Shown one piece after another: positions 25,430-34,529 of a DNA stretch of 64,000 nt. The DNA is taken from NCBI GenBank assembly GCA_050943535.1, contig JBMNPJ010000001.1, positions 124,001 to 188,000 on the forward strand, given 5' to 3'. Source of the stretch: Massiliimalia sp050943535. GTDB taxonomy: Bacteria; Bacillota; Clostridia; Oscillospirales; Ruminococcaceae. Under the pieces are notes generated by a model, which saw nothing but the letters and a program-made list of their open reading frames with translations, was not told the DNA's origin and searched no databases. Within the stretch, counting starts at the first letter, position 1; every line of letters starts with the position of its first letter. A program made the translations under genes and the position numbers.

Positions 25430-25849
25430 TCATAAAGAGCGATGAATGGTGATTTTGCGCTGTTCTTCACCGATTGGTTCAATTTCTATGTATATGGTGT
25501 GATCAGGCAGTACCCCTTGGATGTTTTCGCTCCATTCAATTGCTAAAATTCCTCCGCTTTCCAGATAATCAAAAAATCCGGTGGAGTATAAGTCGTCCAA
25601 ATCTGTGATTCGGTACATATCAAAATGATACAGGGGGACAGCTCCAGCGTATTCATGGACTAATGAAAACGTAGGGCTGGAAACCTCGCCGCTGACCCCA
25701 AGCCCTTTGGCAAGTCCGCGGACAAATGCGGTTTTTCCGGCGCCTAGACCTCCAGTAAAGGCAATCACGTCGCCAGGGTGCAGTGATTTTGCCAGTTCAC
25801 AGGCAAACTGTTCTGTATCAGATACACTGTTAGAATAATAGGGTTCCAT
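25430..25849 (-). CDS. tsaE: tRNA t6A biosynthesis ATPase TsaE
   Basis: P-loop ATPase of the t6A complex. 139 residues from the ATG at 25849 (AAAGGGGGTC upstream); the ORF extends further but without a ribosome binding site. Walker A is GGLGAGKTAFVRG near residue 33, the switch region is SSPTFSLVHEY, and the Trp-containing EWSEN lies near 108. First gene of tsaE-tsaB-rpiB. Confidence 0.93.
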   Translation of the reverse strand: MEPYYSNSVSDTEQFACELAKSLHPGDVIAFTGGLGAGKTAFVRGLAKGLGVSGEVSSPTFSLVHEYAGAVPLYHFDMYRITDLDDLYSTGFFDYLESGGILAIEWSENIQGVLPDHTIYIEIEPIGEEQRKITIHRSL

Positions 25850-25943
25850 TATTTGACCCCCTTTCCAATATAAAGTTAATGAAACGGTGTGGGACTTTTT
25901 GCGAAAAATTTTCATTTGGTTTAAAAAGATTTCTTGTTTTTCG

Positions 25944-25961
25944 GGTATGATTTTTCATACC
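25944..25961. promoter_or_regulatory. Short palindrome between tsaE and fhs
   Basis: GGTATGA-TTTT-TCATACC, a perfect 7-bp inverted repeat in the divergent intergenic region. Possible operator or small hairpin; no T-run follows it on either strand. Confidence 0.3.
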
Positions 25962-26047
25962 AATTGTGAAAAGTATCAAAAATGCCTATACTTTGTAGAG
26001 GATACAGGTTATATTATATTATTTTCATAAAATTATTGCAAGGGCTG

Positions 26048-26076
26048 TGGTCAGTCTGCGTAAAATATGGTATAAT
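26048..26076 (+). promoter_or_regulatory. Sigma-A promoter for fhs
   Basis: TGGTCA (4 of 6), 17 nt, TATAAT. Transcription from about 26083 leaves a leader of about 128 nt. Confidence 0.75.
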
Positions 26077-26082
26077 AACTCT

Positions 26083-26210
26083 AAGAATCTCTAAAAAAAG
26101 GAGAAGGTTCTTGGGAAACTCGGCAAATTGTTTCCTGGGAAATCAACGGAGCAACAACAGCCGGCGGCATTTTGCCCCGGAGGGATCAAACAAAAAGGAG
26201 TTTGGGAGCT
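26083..26210 (+). promoter_or_regulatory. Structured leader of fhs
   Basis: The leader can form GGGAAAC/GTTTCCT (26113-26119 with 26130-26136) or the competing TTTCC-TG-GGAAA (26131-26142). A GC-rich hairpin with GGC-ATTTT-GCC lies inside 26161-26180. Folate and ZTP riboswitches often precede fhs in Clostridia, but I could not match the conserved bases of either class. Confidence 0.35.
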
Positions 26211-27878
26211 ATGAAAACGGATATTGAAATTGCACAGGAAGCAGTGATGAAACCCATTTATGAGGTGGCAGCTAGTTTGGGAATCCGGGATGAGGAAGTA
26301 GAACCTTACGGCAAATACAAGGCAAAACTCAGCGATGATTTATATCAGCGGCTGAAAGATCGTCCGGACGGAAAATTGGTACTGGTTACCGCAATCAATC
26401 CAACTCCTGCAGGAGAAGGAAAAACCACAGTTTCTGTAGGTTTGGGCGAAGCCATGAATCAAATTGGGAAAAAAGCAGTGATTGCTCTGCGGGAACCGTC
26501 TTTGGGTCCTGTATTTGGTATTAAAGGCGGTGCTGCTGGAGGCGGATACGCTCAGGTTGTTCCTATGGAGGATATCAACCTTCACTTCACTGGGGATATG
26601 CATGCCATTACTGCAGCAAACAACCTGCTCTGTGCCATTGTGGACAACCATCTGCAGCAGGGAAATACACTGGGAATCGATCCGCGCCGGATTTTGTTTA
26701 AACGCTGCATGGATATGAATGATCGTGCTTTGCGGTTTATCAATGTAGGTTTGGGCGGAAAAATCAACGGGGTTCCTCGGGAAGATGGTTTCCAGATTAC
26801 CGTAGCCAGCGAAATTATGGCGATCCTGTGTCTTGCATCTGATATTCAGGATCTGAAAGAACGTTTGGGCCGGATTCTGGTAGCATATACCTATGATAAC
26901 CGTCCGGTTTACTGCCGTGACCTTGGTGTAAACGGCGCTATGGCAGCTTTGATGAAAGACGCCATTAAGCCAAACCTGGTACAGACTTTGGAAAACACAC
27001 CTGCCATTATGCACGGAGGACCTTTTGCCAATATCGCTCACGGATGTAACTCTGTGAAAGCAACCAAATTGGCTTTGAAATTAGGGGACTATGCTATTAC
27101 AGAAGCAGGCTTTGGTTCTGACCTGGGCGCAGAAAAATTTATGGACATCAAATGCCGGTATGCGGGAATTGCTCCTAGCTGTGTCGTATTGGTGGCAACG
27201 ATCCGTGCACTGAAATACAATGGCGGCGTAGCTAAAGCAGACTTGGGTGAAGAAAATATTGAAGCTTTGAAAAAGGGGATTGCCAACCTGGAAGTACATG
27301 TACAGAACATGCAGAAATACGGTGTTCCAGTTGTAGTAGCGATCAACCGCTTTGGACAGGATACTGATGGAGAAATTCAGGTACTCAGCGACTGCTGTCA
27401 GCGTTTGGGCTGTGAATTTTCTCTGGCAGAAGTGTTCGCTAAAGGCGGAAAAGGCGGCATGGATTTGGCAGAAAAGGTAGTAAAAGCCTGCGAACAGCCT
27501 TCTCAGTTCAAAGTTTTGTATGATGAAAAACTGCCGATTAAAGAAAAGATCGGAATCATTGCCCGGGAAATCTACCGTGCAGGAGATGTGGCATATACTG
27601 CTGCTGCAGAAAAAAATATCGCGGAAATTGAAAAGCTGGGTCTGGCAGAACTGCCGATTTGTGTAGCTAAAACTCAGTATTCTCTTTCTGATGATCAGAC
27701 AAAACTTGGTGCGCCAAGCGGACATACCATTCATGTAAAAGAAGTGAAGGTGTCTGCTGGGGCAGGATTTTTGGTTGTGCTTACCGGAAGCATTATGGTT
27801 ATGCCTGGACTTCCGAAAGCACCTGCAGCTTTAAAAATCGATATTAACGAAAACGGCGAAATTGAAGGTTTGTTCTAA
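26211..27878 (+). CDS. fhs: Formate--tetrahydrofolate ligase
   Basis: ATP-dependent enzyme joining formate to tetrahydrofolate to give 10-formyl-THF, for purine synthesis and, in acetogens, the methyl branch of the Wood-Ljungdahl pathway. 555 residues from the ATG at 26211 with AAGGAG 10 nt upstream. The P-loop is NPTPAGEGKTTVSVGLGEAM near residue 62, then REPSLGPVFGIKGGAAGGGYAQ split over 95-120. No other folate or acetogenesis gene is adjacent. Length and motifs leave no doubt about the family. Confidence 0.97.
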   Translation: MKTDIEIAQEAVMKPIYEVAASLGIRDEEVEPYGKYKAKLSDDLYQRLKDRPDGKLVLVTAINPTPAGEGKTTVSVGLGEAMNQIGKKAVIALREPSLGPVFGIKGGAAGGGYAQVVPMEDINLHFTGDMHAITAANNLLCAIVDNHLQQGNTLGIDPRRILFKRCMDMNDRALRFINVGLGGKINGVPREDGFQITVASEIMAILCLASDIQDLKERLGRILVAYTYDNRPVYCRDLGVNGAMAALMKDAIKPNLVQTLENTPAIMHGGPFANIAHGCNSVKATKLALKLGDYAITEAGFGSDLGAEKFMDIKCRYAGIAPSCVVLVATIRALKYNGGVAKADLGEENIEALKKGIANLEVHVQNMQKYGVPVVVAINRFGQDTDGEIQVLSDCCQRLGCEFSLAEVFAKGGKGGMDLAEKVVKACEQPSQFKVLYDEKLPIKEKIGIIAREIYRAGDVAYTAAAEKNIAEIEKLGLAELPICVAKTQYSLSDDQTKLGAPSGHTIHVKEVKVSAGAGFLVVLTGSIMVMPGLPKAPAALKIDINENGEIEGLF

Positions 27879-28022
27879 AAAACGCAGATGCAACACCGCG
27901 GCTTGGCGGAACTTTGATGCGCTGAAATCGTAAAAAACAGTGTCCCCAGTCAGACGGCGTTTGATTGGGGACATCCAGTGAAAAATGGCTGGTTTTCAGG
28001 ATGAATTTAGAATGGAGACATT

Positions 28023-29150
28023 ATGGGAGAACGCTTAGGGATCATCAGAGAATATGTAAAAACCACCGATAAACTGATGCTGGCGATTTGTATTGTTATT
28101 TCTTCGTTCAGCTGTATTTTAATGTGTTCGGTTTATTATGCCGGATTTACCAATGGAAATAAAAGAATTATTATTATGCAGGGGCTTTGTGCAGTATTGG
28201 GATTGATCGGGGCGATTATTGTGTCGCTTTTGGATTATCAGGTTATTGTCAAGCTGTGGCCGTTTTTTACAGGGGCAGCGGTGCTTTTGATGCTACTTTT
28301 GTTTACGCCGCTGGCGTATACGCCAGAAGGCAGTGACGATGCTGCTTGGCTGCGAATTGGATTTTTCTCTTTTCAGCCTTCTGAAGTACTGAAGATGGCC
28401 TTTATTTATACGTTTTCCTTGCATCTGTCCAGGGTAAAGGAAAAAATTAATATTTTTTCCACCTTTTTGCTGTTGTGTGTTCACGGTGCAATCCCAACTC
28501 TTTTTGTTATGATTACCGGCGACTATGGCTCAGCTCTGGTGTTTTTTGCTATTTTTGTAGTCATGATTTTTACAGCCGGACTTTCCTGGAAGTATATGGC
28601 CATTGGTGTAGCAGGATTGGGGATTGCTACCCCTATTGTTTGGAACATGCTGCCCGACTATTTAAAAGAGAGGTTTTATGTTGCGTGGGATCCTGCCAAA
28701 GATATGCTGGATAAAGGTTATCAGCAGTATAAAGGGCAGATTGCTTTGGGTTCCGGCGAATTGTTTGGCCGTGGACTTTTTCCAGATGAAAACCTTTATT
28801 ATGTGCCGGAATGTTATAATGACTTTATTTTCTCCTATATTGGACAGACGCTGGGATTTGTAGGATGTGTTGTTACCATTTTGCTTTTGACAGTATTGCT
28901 GGTAAAAATCCTGTTTACCGCCAAAAAATCCAAGGATGACCTGGGTACCTATATTTGTGTAGGGGTATTTGCGGTAATTTTATTCCAGGCGGTCATCAAT
29001 ATTGGGATGGTTTTGTGTGTGATTCCTATTATTGGGATTACTCTTCCGTTTGTCAGCTACGGGGGAACCTCACTGGTTGTATCCTATGTTTCCATTGGGA
29101 TGGTGCTGGGGGTATACCGTCACAACTATCATGAAATGATGTTTGACTGA
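28023..29150 (+). CDS. FtsW/RodA/SpoVE-family peptidoglycan glycosyltransferase
   Basis: A polytopic SEDS protein (375 residues, about ten membrane segments) that polymerises peptidoglycan with a partner penicillin-binding protein. Signatures: AAWLRIGFFSFQPSE near residue 110, GDYGSALVF near 166, and the C-terminal ITLPFVSYGGTSLV. It most resembles RodA (elongation), but FtsW or SpoVE cannot be excluded. GGAGACATT precedes the ATG. An inverted repeat at about 27940-27975, without a T-run, separates it from fhs. Confidence 0.88.
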   Translation: MGERLGIIREYVKTTDKLMLAICIVISSFSCILMCSVYYAGFTNGNKRIIIMQGLCAVLGLIGAIIVSLLDYQVIVKLWPFFTGAAVLLMLLLFTPLAYTPEGSDDAAWLRIGFFSFQPSEVLKMAFIYTFSLHLSRVKEKINIFSTFLLLCVHGAIPTLFVMITGDYGSALVFFAIFVVMIFTAGLSWKYMAIGVAGLGIATPIVWNMLPDYLKERFYVAWDPAKDMLDKGYQQYKGQIALGSGELFGRGLFPDENLYYVPECYNDFIFSYIGQTLGFVGCVVTILLLTVLLVKILFTAKKSKDDLGTYICVGVFAVILFQAVINIGMVLCVIPIIGITLPFVSYGGTSLVVSYVSIGMVLGVYRHNYHEMMFD

Positions 29151-29187
29151 GCTGGCGAAAAACAGGGAAAGGTATGGTTTATAGTCT

Positions 29188-29739
29188 ATGAGAGTGATTG
29201 CGGGCGAAGTAAAAGGTCGCCGGTTAAAAACCCTGGACGGATTGGATGTTCGTCCTACGACAGATAAAGTAAAAGAAAGCCTGTTCAGTATTATTCAGTT
29301 TGATTTGCCGGGATGTCGGTTTTTGGACTTGTTTTCCGGTTCTGGGCAGATTGGGATTGAGGCGCTGAGCCGGGGAGCGGAATATGCTGTATTCAACGAC
29401 CAGAGCCGAGAAGCTCAGGCAGTGATTAAAGAGAATCTGACAACTGTGGGACTGTTTAAAAAGTCCCGGGTGATTTCTATGGATGCTCAGGCATATTTAA
29501 AATCCACCAAAGATGTTTTTGATATTATCTTTTTGGATCCGCCTTATCATCATGAAATTTTGCCTGCGGTACTTCCTCTTGCAGTGGAAAAAGTTCAGCC
29601 TCATGGCATGATTATCTGTGAGCATGAAACCAGTGAAGAAGTCCCTGAACAGGTAGGAGATTTTGTACGGGTAAAACAGTACCGGTATGGTAAAATTATG
29701 CTCAGCAAATACCAAATTCCTCAGCAGGAAGACTATTGA
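29188..29739 (+). CDS. rsmD: 16S rRNA (guanine-966-N2)-methyltransferase
   Basis: SAM-dependent enzyme modifying G966 of 16S rRNA. 183 residues with MRVIAGEVKGRRL at the start, the SAM loop FLDLFSGSGQIGIEALSRGA near residue 46-65 and the catalytic FLDPPYHH near 110. It sits directly upstream of coaD, the standard order in Firmicutes; the two frames abut. Confidence 0.95.
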   Translation: MRVIAGEVKGRRLKTLDGLDVRPTTDKVKESLFSIIQFDLPGCRFLDLFSGSGQIGIEALSRGAEYAVFNDQSREAQAVIKENLTTVGLFKKSRVISMDAQAYLKSTKDVFDIIFLDPPYHHEILPAVLPLAVEKVQPHGMIICEHETSEEVPEQVGDFVRVKQYRYGKIMLSKYQIPQQEDY

Positions 29740-29765
29740 GGAAAGCAGGAAAGGATGAAAACAGG

Positions 29766-30263
29766 ATGAGAACAGCTGTATGTCCAGGCAGCTTTGATCC
29801 GGTTACTAACGGCCATTTGGATATTATTCATCGGGCGGCCAAACTGTTTGACCGGGTGATTGTGCTGGTGTCTGTCAATCCTTCTAAAAACTGTGCGTTT
29901 ACTTTGGAGGAACGGGTGGAGCTAATCCGTCTGTGTACTGATAAACCCGGTTTTGAAAATGTTGAAGTAGATACGTTTTCCGGTTTGCTGGCATCTTATG
30001 TGGATCAAATCGGTGCTTGCGCCATTGTGAAAGGGCTGCGGGCGGTCAGCGATTTTGAGTATGAATTTCAGCAGTCTCTTGCCAATAAAAAGCTGACTCC
30101 TAATGCGGAAACGGTTTTTTTAACAACAGCTTCTGAGCATATGTTTTTAAGCTCCAGTCTGGTTCGCCAGATTGCGCAGTTTGGGGGAGATATTTCTGCT
30201 TTTGTGCCAAAGGAAATTGCAGGTCAGGTGTTTGAACGTCTGTCTGCTCCCAAAACACGATGA
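29766..30263 (+). CDS. coaD: Phosphopantetheine adenylyltransferase
   Basis: Fourth step of coenzyme A synthesis: ATP plus 4'-phosphopantetheine to dephospho-CoA. 165 residues from the ATG at 29766 with AAAGGATG upstream; an in-frame TTG at 29736 overlaps rsmD. Nucleotidyltransferase motif GSFDPVTNGHLDII near residue 8 and the second ATP motif LSSSLVRQIA near 127 are intact. Confidence 0.95.
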   Translation: MRTAVCPGSFDPVTNGHLDIIHRAAKLFDRVIVLVSVNPSKNCAFTLEERVELIRLCTDKPGFENVEVDTFSGLLASYVDQIGACAIVKGLRAVSDFEYEFQQSLANKKLTPNAETVFLTTASEHMFLSSSLVRQIAQFGGDISAFVPKEIAGQVFERLSAPKTR

Positions 30264-30289
30264 TCATTAAGAATAGGAGATAGAGAATC

Positions 30290-30769
30290 ATGGATGTCAA
30301 TGAAATTTTGGATTTGATGGATGAGATGTTGGACAGTGCTCTGTCTGTTCCTCTTAGCGGCGGAAAATGCATGGTTAATGCAGATCGTCTTCATGACTTA
30401 ATTGGAGATATTCGCCTGAATCTTCCTCAGGAAATTCGTCAGTCTAAAGCGGTGGTCAATGACCGAAAAGCTATTTTGGATGACGCAAAACGGGAAGCAG
30501 AAAAAATTGTTCGAGTGGCAGAAGAACGGGCACGCCGTATGACCGAAGAAAGCGAAGTAATTCGCCGGGTAAAAGAACGTGCCAACGAAATTATGCAGAC
30601 TTCCCAAGAACAGTCAAAGGAACTGAAGCGGGCGGCCAATGATTTTGCGGAAAATATTTTGAAAACCACAGAACAAGGGCTTTTAGATTCTTTGAATCAG
30701 GTAAAAAGCGCAAAAGCGGCTTTGCGTACTCCTGTCAGCGTGAAAAAATCTTCTAAGCAGGAGCCTTAA
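30290..30769 (+). CDS. Coiled-coil protein of the coaD neighbourhood (hypothetical)
   Basis: A 159-residue hydrophilic protein. The middle (about 45-140) is almost pure charged helix with Ala/Glu/Arg heptads, resembling the stalk (b subunit) of ATP synthases. It lacks a membrane anchor. Clostridia commonly have such a protein after rsmD-coaD, and it is sometimes annotated as ATPase-like. Function unknown. A terminator follows at 30831. Confidence 0.75.
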   Translation: MDVNEILDLMDEMLDSALSVPLSGGKCMVNADRLHDLIGDIRLNLPQEIRQSKAVVNDRKAILDDAKREAEKIVRVAEERARRMTEESEVIRRVKERANEIMQTSQEQSKELKRAANDFAENILKTTEQGLLDSLNQVKSAKAALRTPVSVKKSSKQEP

Positions 30770-30830
30770 TCAGATTTAAAGCTGATTTTAAAACAGACGG
30801 ACAGGTTTTACCTGTGGACTTAGAACATAT

Positions 30831-30862
30831 TTGCAGACCGTAAACCATGGTCTGCATTTTTG
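30831..30862 (+). terminator. Intrinsic terminator before hflX
   Basis: TGCAGACC pairs with GGTCTGCA, followed by five T. Confidence 0.85.
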
Positions 30863-30865
30863 TGC

Positions 30866-30897
30866 GTCTGGAATAAAACACAAGTGTTTTGTCAGAC
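30866..30897 (+). promoter_or_regulatory. Hairpin in the hflX leader
   Basis: Nested inverted repeat: outer GTCTG/CAGAC, inner AAAACAC-AA-GTGTTTT. It lies between the preceding terminator and hflX with no T-run after it. Confidence 0.35.
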
Positions 30898-30968
30898 AGT
30901 ATGATTACACAAAAAATGAGCCAACAGGCTTTCAGACAGTTGATAAATAAAGAAAAGAGGTGTTTTGT

Positions 30969-32225
30969 ATGGTTCCAAATGAAGAAAAATTGTCGGTAGC
31001 TGTACTGGCAGGAGTTGCTTCTCGGGAATATGATGCGGAGGAATCTTTGCGGGAACTAGAAGAACTTGCCCAGGCCGCTGGTGCTCAGGTGGCAGGATGT
31101 TTTTTGCAAAATCTACCGTCCATTCAGGCAGCTACTTATGTAGGTCCTGGAAAACTTGAGGAGATCGCGGATTTTTGCCGGATGAAAGAAGCGGATCTGC
31201 TGATTATTGATGATGAGCTGTCCGGGATTCAGCTGCGAAATATTGAGCAGGCAGTACAGGTCAGGGTCATTGACCGGACTATGCTGATTTTGGACATCTT
31301 CGCACAGCGGGCAGTTTCCAGTGAAGGGAAGCTCCAAGTAGAACTGGCACAGCAAAAATATTTAATGCCTCGTCTGATCGGATTGGGAAGTGTACTGTCC
31401 CGTCAGGGAGGGGGAATCGGTACTAGAGGTCCTGGGGAAACTCAGCTGGAAACAGACCGAAGACACATTCGCCGTCGGATTGACGCTTTGAGCCGGGAAT
31501 TGAAAGAACTGGAAAAACGCCGGGGACAGATGCGCCGCAGACGGGAAAAAAGCGGAGTGCCGGTAATTGCCATCGTGGGTTATACCAATGTGGGGAAATC
31601 CACGCTGCTTAATCGATTGACTGATGCTGGTGTACTGGAAAAAAATCAGCTGTTTGCTACTTTGGATCCGACTGCCCGGGAATTAAATCTTCCCGACGGA
31701 CAAAAAGCAGTACTCATCGATACTGTTGGTTTGATTCGCCGTTTGCCTCACCAGTTAGTTGAGGCGTTCCATTCTACTCTAGAAGAAGCGGTAAACGCTG
31801 ATTTGATTTTGAATCTGTGTGATATTACCAGCCCGGAATGCGATGAACAGCTGCAGGTAACCCGTGAACTTTTGGAAGAACTGGGCTGCGGAGACACTCC
31901 AGTCATTACTGTGTTTAATAAAATTGACTGCCGTGAAGATCGGCAGGATTTTGTAAGTCATGGTCACATGGTGTTTTTATCTGCGAAAGAACAGCTTGGT
32001 TTTGGCGATTTGATGGAGGTAATCTGCCGGGAACTTTCCCAGCGGGTGCGCCGAATGGAACTTTTGATTCCGTATACACAGGGATCCCTGTTGGACCAAA
32101 TTCGAAGACAGGGGAAAATCTTTTCAGAAACATATGAGGAAAACGGAACCAGAATTACTGCCAATGTGGATGTGAAAATGCTCAAAGCAGTCACGCCTTA
32201 TGCGGTGCTGCCTGAGCAGGAATGA
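30969..32225 (+). CDS. hflX: Ribosome-associated GTPase HflX
   Basis: Heat-shock GTPase that splits stalled ribosomes. 418 residues from the ATG at 30969 (AAGAGG 8 nt upstream). An N-terminal HflX domain is followed by the Gly-rich linker GSVLSRQGGGIGTRGPGETQ, split near residue 140, and a coiled coil. The G domain follows: GYTNVGKSTLLN near 202, DTVGLIRRLP near 255 and NKID near 316. ATGA overlap with the next gene couples their translation. Confidence 0.94.
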   Translation: MVPNEEKLSVAVLAGVASREYDAEESLRELEELAQAAGAQVAGCFLQNLPSIQAATYVGPGKLEEIADFCRMKEADLLIIDDELSGIQLRNIEQAVQVRVIDRTMLILDIFAQRAVSSEGKLQVELAQQKYLMPRLIGLGSVLSRQGGGIGTRGPGETQLETDRRHIRRRIDALSRELKELEKRRGQMRRRREKSGVPVIAIVGYTNVGKSTLLNRLTDAGVLEKNQLFATLDPTARELNLPDGQKAVLIDTVGLIRRLPHQLVEAFHSTLEEAVNADLILNLCDITSPECDEQLQVTRELLEELGCGDTPVITVFNKIDCREDRQDFVSHGHMVFLSAKEQLGFGDLMEVICRELSQRVRRMELLIPYTQGSLLDQIRRQGKIFSETYEENGTRITANVDVKMLKAVTPYAVLPEQE

Positions 32226-34030
32226 GAGGGGAACCATTAGGGAATATGTTGTTGTCAGCGGAAAAAATATCAAAAAGCTATACGTTAAAACCTTTGTTGA
32301 CTCAGGTTTCTCTTTTCCTGAATCAGGGAGATAAGGTGGGTGTTGTAGGGGTCAACGGAACCGGAAAATCCACTTTTCTTAAAATTCTGGCAGGGCAGGA
32401 AGTTCCGGATGAGGGGACGGTTACCCTTTCCGGGGGAGCGGTTGTCTCTTATCTTCCTCAAAATCCTGATTTTTCCCAGCATCGTTCTGTGCTGGAACAG
32501 GTGCTGGCTGGTTGCGGCACAAACGCTTATGAGGGAAAAGAGTATGAAGCCAAATCTATTCTCAATCAGCTGGGCATTACCGATTTTTCTCAGGATGTCA
32601 CCTGCTTGTCCGGGGGACAAAAAAAGCGTGTTGCCATTGCAGCGGCGCTGCTTACCCCATGCCAGATTTTGATTTTGGACGAACCTACTAACCACATTGA
32701 TAACGCTATGGTTCAGTGGTTGGAAAATTATCTGCAGTCTTACAAAGGTGCGGTTGTCATGGTAACCCATGACCGCTATTTTCTGGATCGGGTAACCAAC
32801 CGGATTGTGGAACTGGACAAGGGTGCTTTGTATTCGTATGACTGTAATTATACTGGTTTTCTGGAACGAAAAGCTCAGCGGGAAGAAATGGAAGCGGCAA
32901 GCCAACGAAAACGCCAGGCTTTGCTTCGTACAGAACTGCAGTGGGTACAGCGGGGACCTCGTGCCCGGGGAACCAAAAGCCGGTATCGTCTGGAACGGTA
33001 TGAGGAACTGAAAAATCAACCGGGAGTAACGGAACAAAGTACATTAGAACTTTCTTCCATTTCCAGCCGGCTGGGTAAAAAAATTGTGGAAGCTAAAGGA
33101 ATCCAAAAATCTTATGGAACAGAAACCATTATTCGGGATTTTGATTTTCTTTTGCTGCGGGATGCCCGAATCGGGATCATTGGACCCAACGGATGTGGAA
33201 AGTCTACTTTGCTGAAAATTCTGGCTGGGGAAATTGTACCGGATCAGGGAACCGTGTCTGTTGGGGAAACAGTGCGGTTTGGATATTTTTCTCAGGAGTG
33301 GGAAAAGATGGATCCTCAGCAAAAGGTGATTGACTATGTGCGGGATCATGGGGAGTATGTTCAGACCACAGAGGGTACAGTTACCGCTTCTCAAATGCTG
33401 GAACGGTTTTTGTTTCCGCCGGATTTACAGTGGAATACCATTGGACGTTTGTCCGGTGGGGAGCAAAGAAGGTTGTATCTTCTGGGCGTGTTAATGAAAG
33501 CGCCCAATGTACTGCTTTTGGACGAACCGACAAATGATTTGGATATTCAGACATTAATGATACTGGAAGAATATCTGGAACATTTTTCCGGGGCAGTGAT
33601 TGCTGTATCTCATGACCGTTATTTTCTGGATAAGATAGCACAAAAGATATTGGCGTTTGAGGGAAATGGCGAGATTCGGGAGTATTTGGGTGGATACACC
33701 GACTATTATGAGGAACACGAGCAAATTCAGCTGACAAAAGAGCGGGAAAAGAAAGAGAAGAAAGCCACTTCCGGCAAAGAGCGGACTGCTAAAAGGCTGA
33801 AGTTTTCTTTCAAAGATCAGTATGACTGGGATCATATTGAAGATGAAATGGCTCAGTTAGAAGAAAAAATTCAAAAGGTTGAGGAAGAAATTGAACTTCA
33901 GTCAGCCAATTTTGAAAAACTGCAGTCTCTTTTGTCAGAAAAAGAAGAATTGGAGGGACTTCTGGAGCAGAAGATGGAACGCTGGGTCGAATTGAGCGAT
34001 TTGGCGGAGAAAATCAAAGCACAGGAGTAA
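32222..34030 (+). CDS. ABC-F family ATPase (two fused nucleotide-binding domains)
   Basis: A soluble twin-ATPase that acts on ribosomes, not in transport; no membrane domain. Domain 1: Walker A GVNGTGKST, signature LSGGQKKR, Walker B LILDEPTNHID. Domain 2: GPNGCGKST, LSGGEQRR, LLLDEPTNDLD. A charged coiled coil occupies the last 80 residues, as in Uup/EttA-like proteins. 602 residues if it starts at the ATGA overlap with hflX; ATG 32246 (MLLSAEKISKSY) fits the family start better but has a poorer binding site. Whether it gives antibiotic protection or only housekeeping cannot be told. Confidence 0.9.
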   Translation: MRGEPLGNMLLSAEKISKSYTLKPLLTQVSLFLNQGDKVGVVGVNGTGKSTFLKILAGQEVPDEGTVTLSGGAVVSYLPQNPDFSQHRSVLEQVLAGCGTNAYEGKEYEAKSILNQLGITDFSQDVTCLSGGQKKRVAIAAALLTPCQILILDEPTNHIDNAMVQWLENYLQSYKGAVVMVTHDRYFLDRVTNRIVELDKGALYSYDCNYTGFLERKAQREEMEAASQRKRQALLRTELQWVQRGPRARGTKSRYRLERYEELKNQPGVTEQSTLELSSISSRLGKKIVEAKGIQKSYGTETIIRDFDFLLLRDARIGIIGPNGCGKSTLLKILAGEIVPDQGTVSVGETVRFGYFSQEWEKMDPQQKVIDYVRDHGEYVQTTEGTVTASQMLERFLFPPDLQWNTIGRLSGGEQRRLYLLGVLMKAPNVLLLDEPTNDLDIQTLMILEEYLEHFSGAVIAVSHDRYFLDKIAQKILAFEGNGEIREYLGGYTDYYEEHEQIQLTKEREKKEKKATSGKERTAKRLKFSFKDQYDWDHIEDEMAQLEEKIQKVEEEIELQSANFEKLQSLLSEKEELEGLLEQKMERWVELSDLAEKIKAQE

Positions 34031-34121
34031 GGTGAGTCTACTAGGATTTGCCTTGAGAGAAATCTGCTGAAACCATACAGCTTGTCAGAGGGTTTCGGCA
34101 GAAGGAAAAAAGGGGATTTTT

Positions 34122-34529
34122 ATGAAGATTGTATTACAGGTAGCGATTGTGTTTGGTGTGTGCTGGATTGGAAATATTATTTCGGCCTTACTGCCGATCC
34201 CGTTTCCAGGCAGTGTTATTAGTATGATTTTGCTGTTTATTCTGCTGCTGTGCAAAGTGGTTAAGGTAGAGCACATTCAGGAAAAAGCCAACTTTATGCT
34301 GAAAAATATGGCCATGTTCTTTATTCCGGCGGGGGTAGGAATTATGGAACAGTACAGTGCGGTAAAAGGGGCAGTATTGCCGTTGCTTACCATTTGCCTG
34401 GTATCCACAGTGCTGACCTTTGGTGCTACTGCTTTCACCATTCGGGGAGTGACAGCGCTTCAGCGAAAACTGTCAAAAACCAAAGATGGGGTTTCTTCTG
34501 CCAGCCAGGAGGTGACTGTCCATGAGTGA
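34122..34529 (+). CDS. lrgA: CidA/LrgA family holin-like protein
   Basis: A small membrane protein (135 residues, four hydrophobic segments) of the CidA/LrgA family, with the conserved PIPFPGSVISMILLF near residue 25 and FFIPAGVGIM near 66. With LrgB it modulates murein hydrolase activity or exports small metabolites such as pyruvate. GGGGATTTTT precedes the ATG. It overlaps lrgB by 8 nt. Confidence 0.9.
   Translation: MKIVLQVAIVFGVCWIGNIISALLPIPFPGSVISMILLFILLLCKVVKVEHIQEKANFMLKNMAMFFIPAGVGIMEQYSAVKGAVLPLLTICLVSTVLTFGATAFTIRGVTALQRKLSKTKDGVSSASQEVTVHE

Noticed and set aside
26083..26210. ZTP or THF riboswitch annotation for the fhs leader
   Set aside because: Neither the CCGCCTGGGC-type ZTP ending nor the GCATCCGCTCC-type THF ending could be found.
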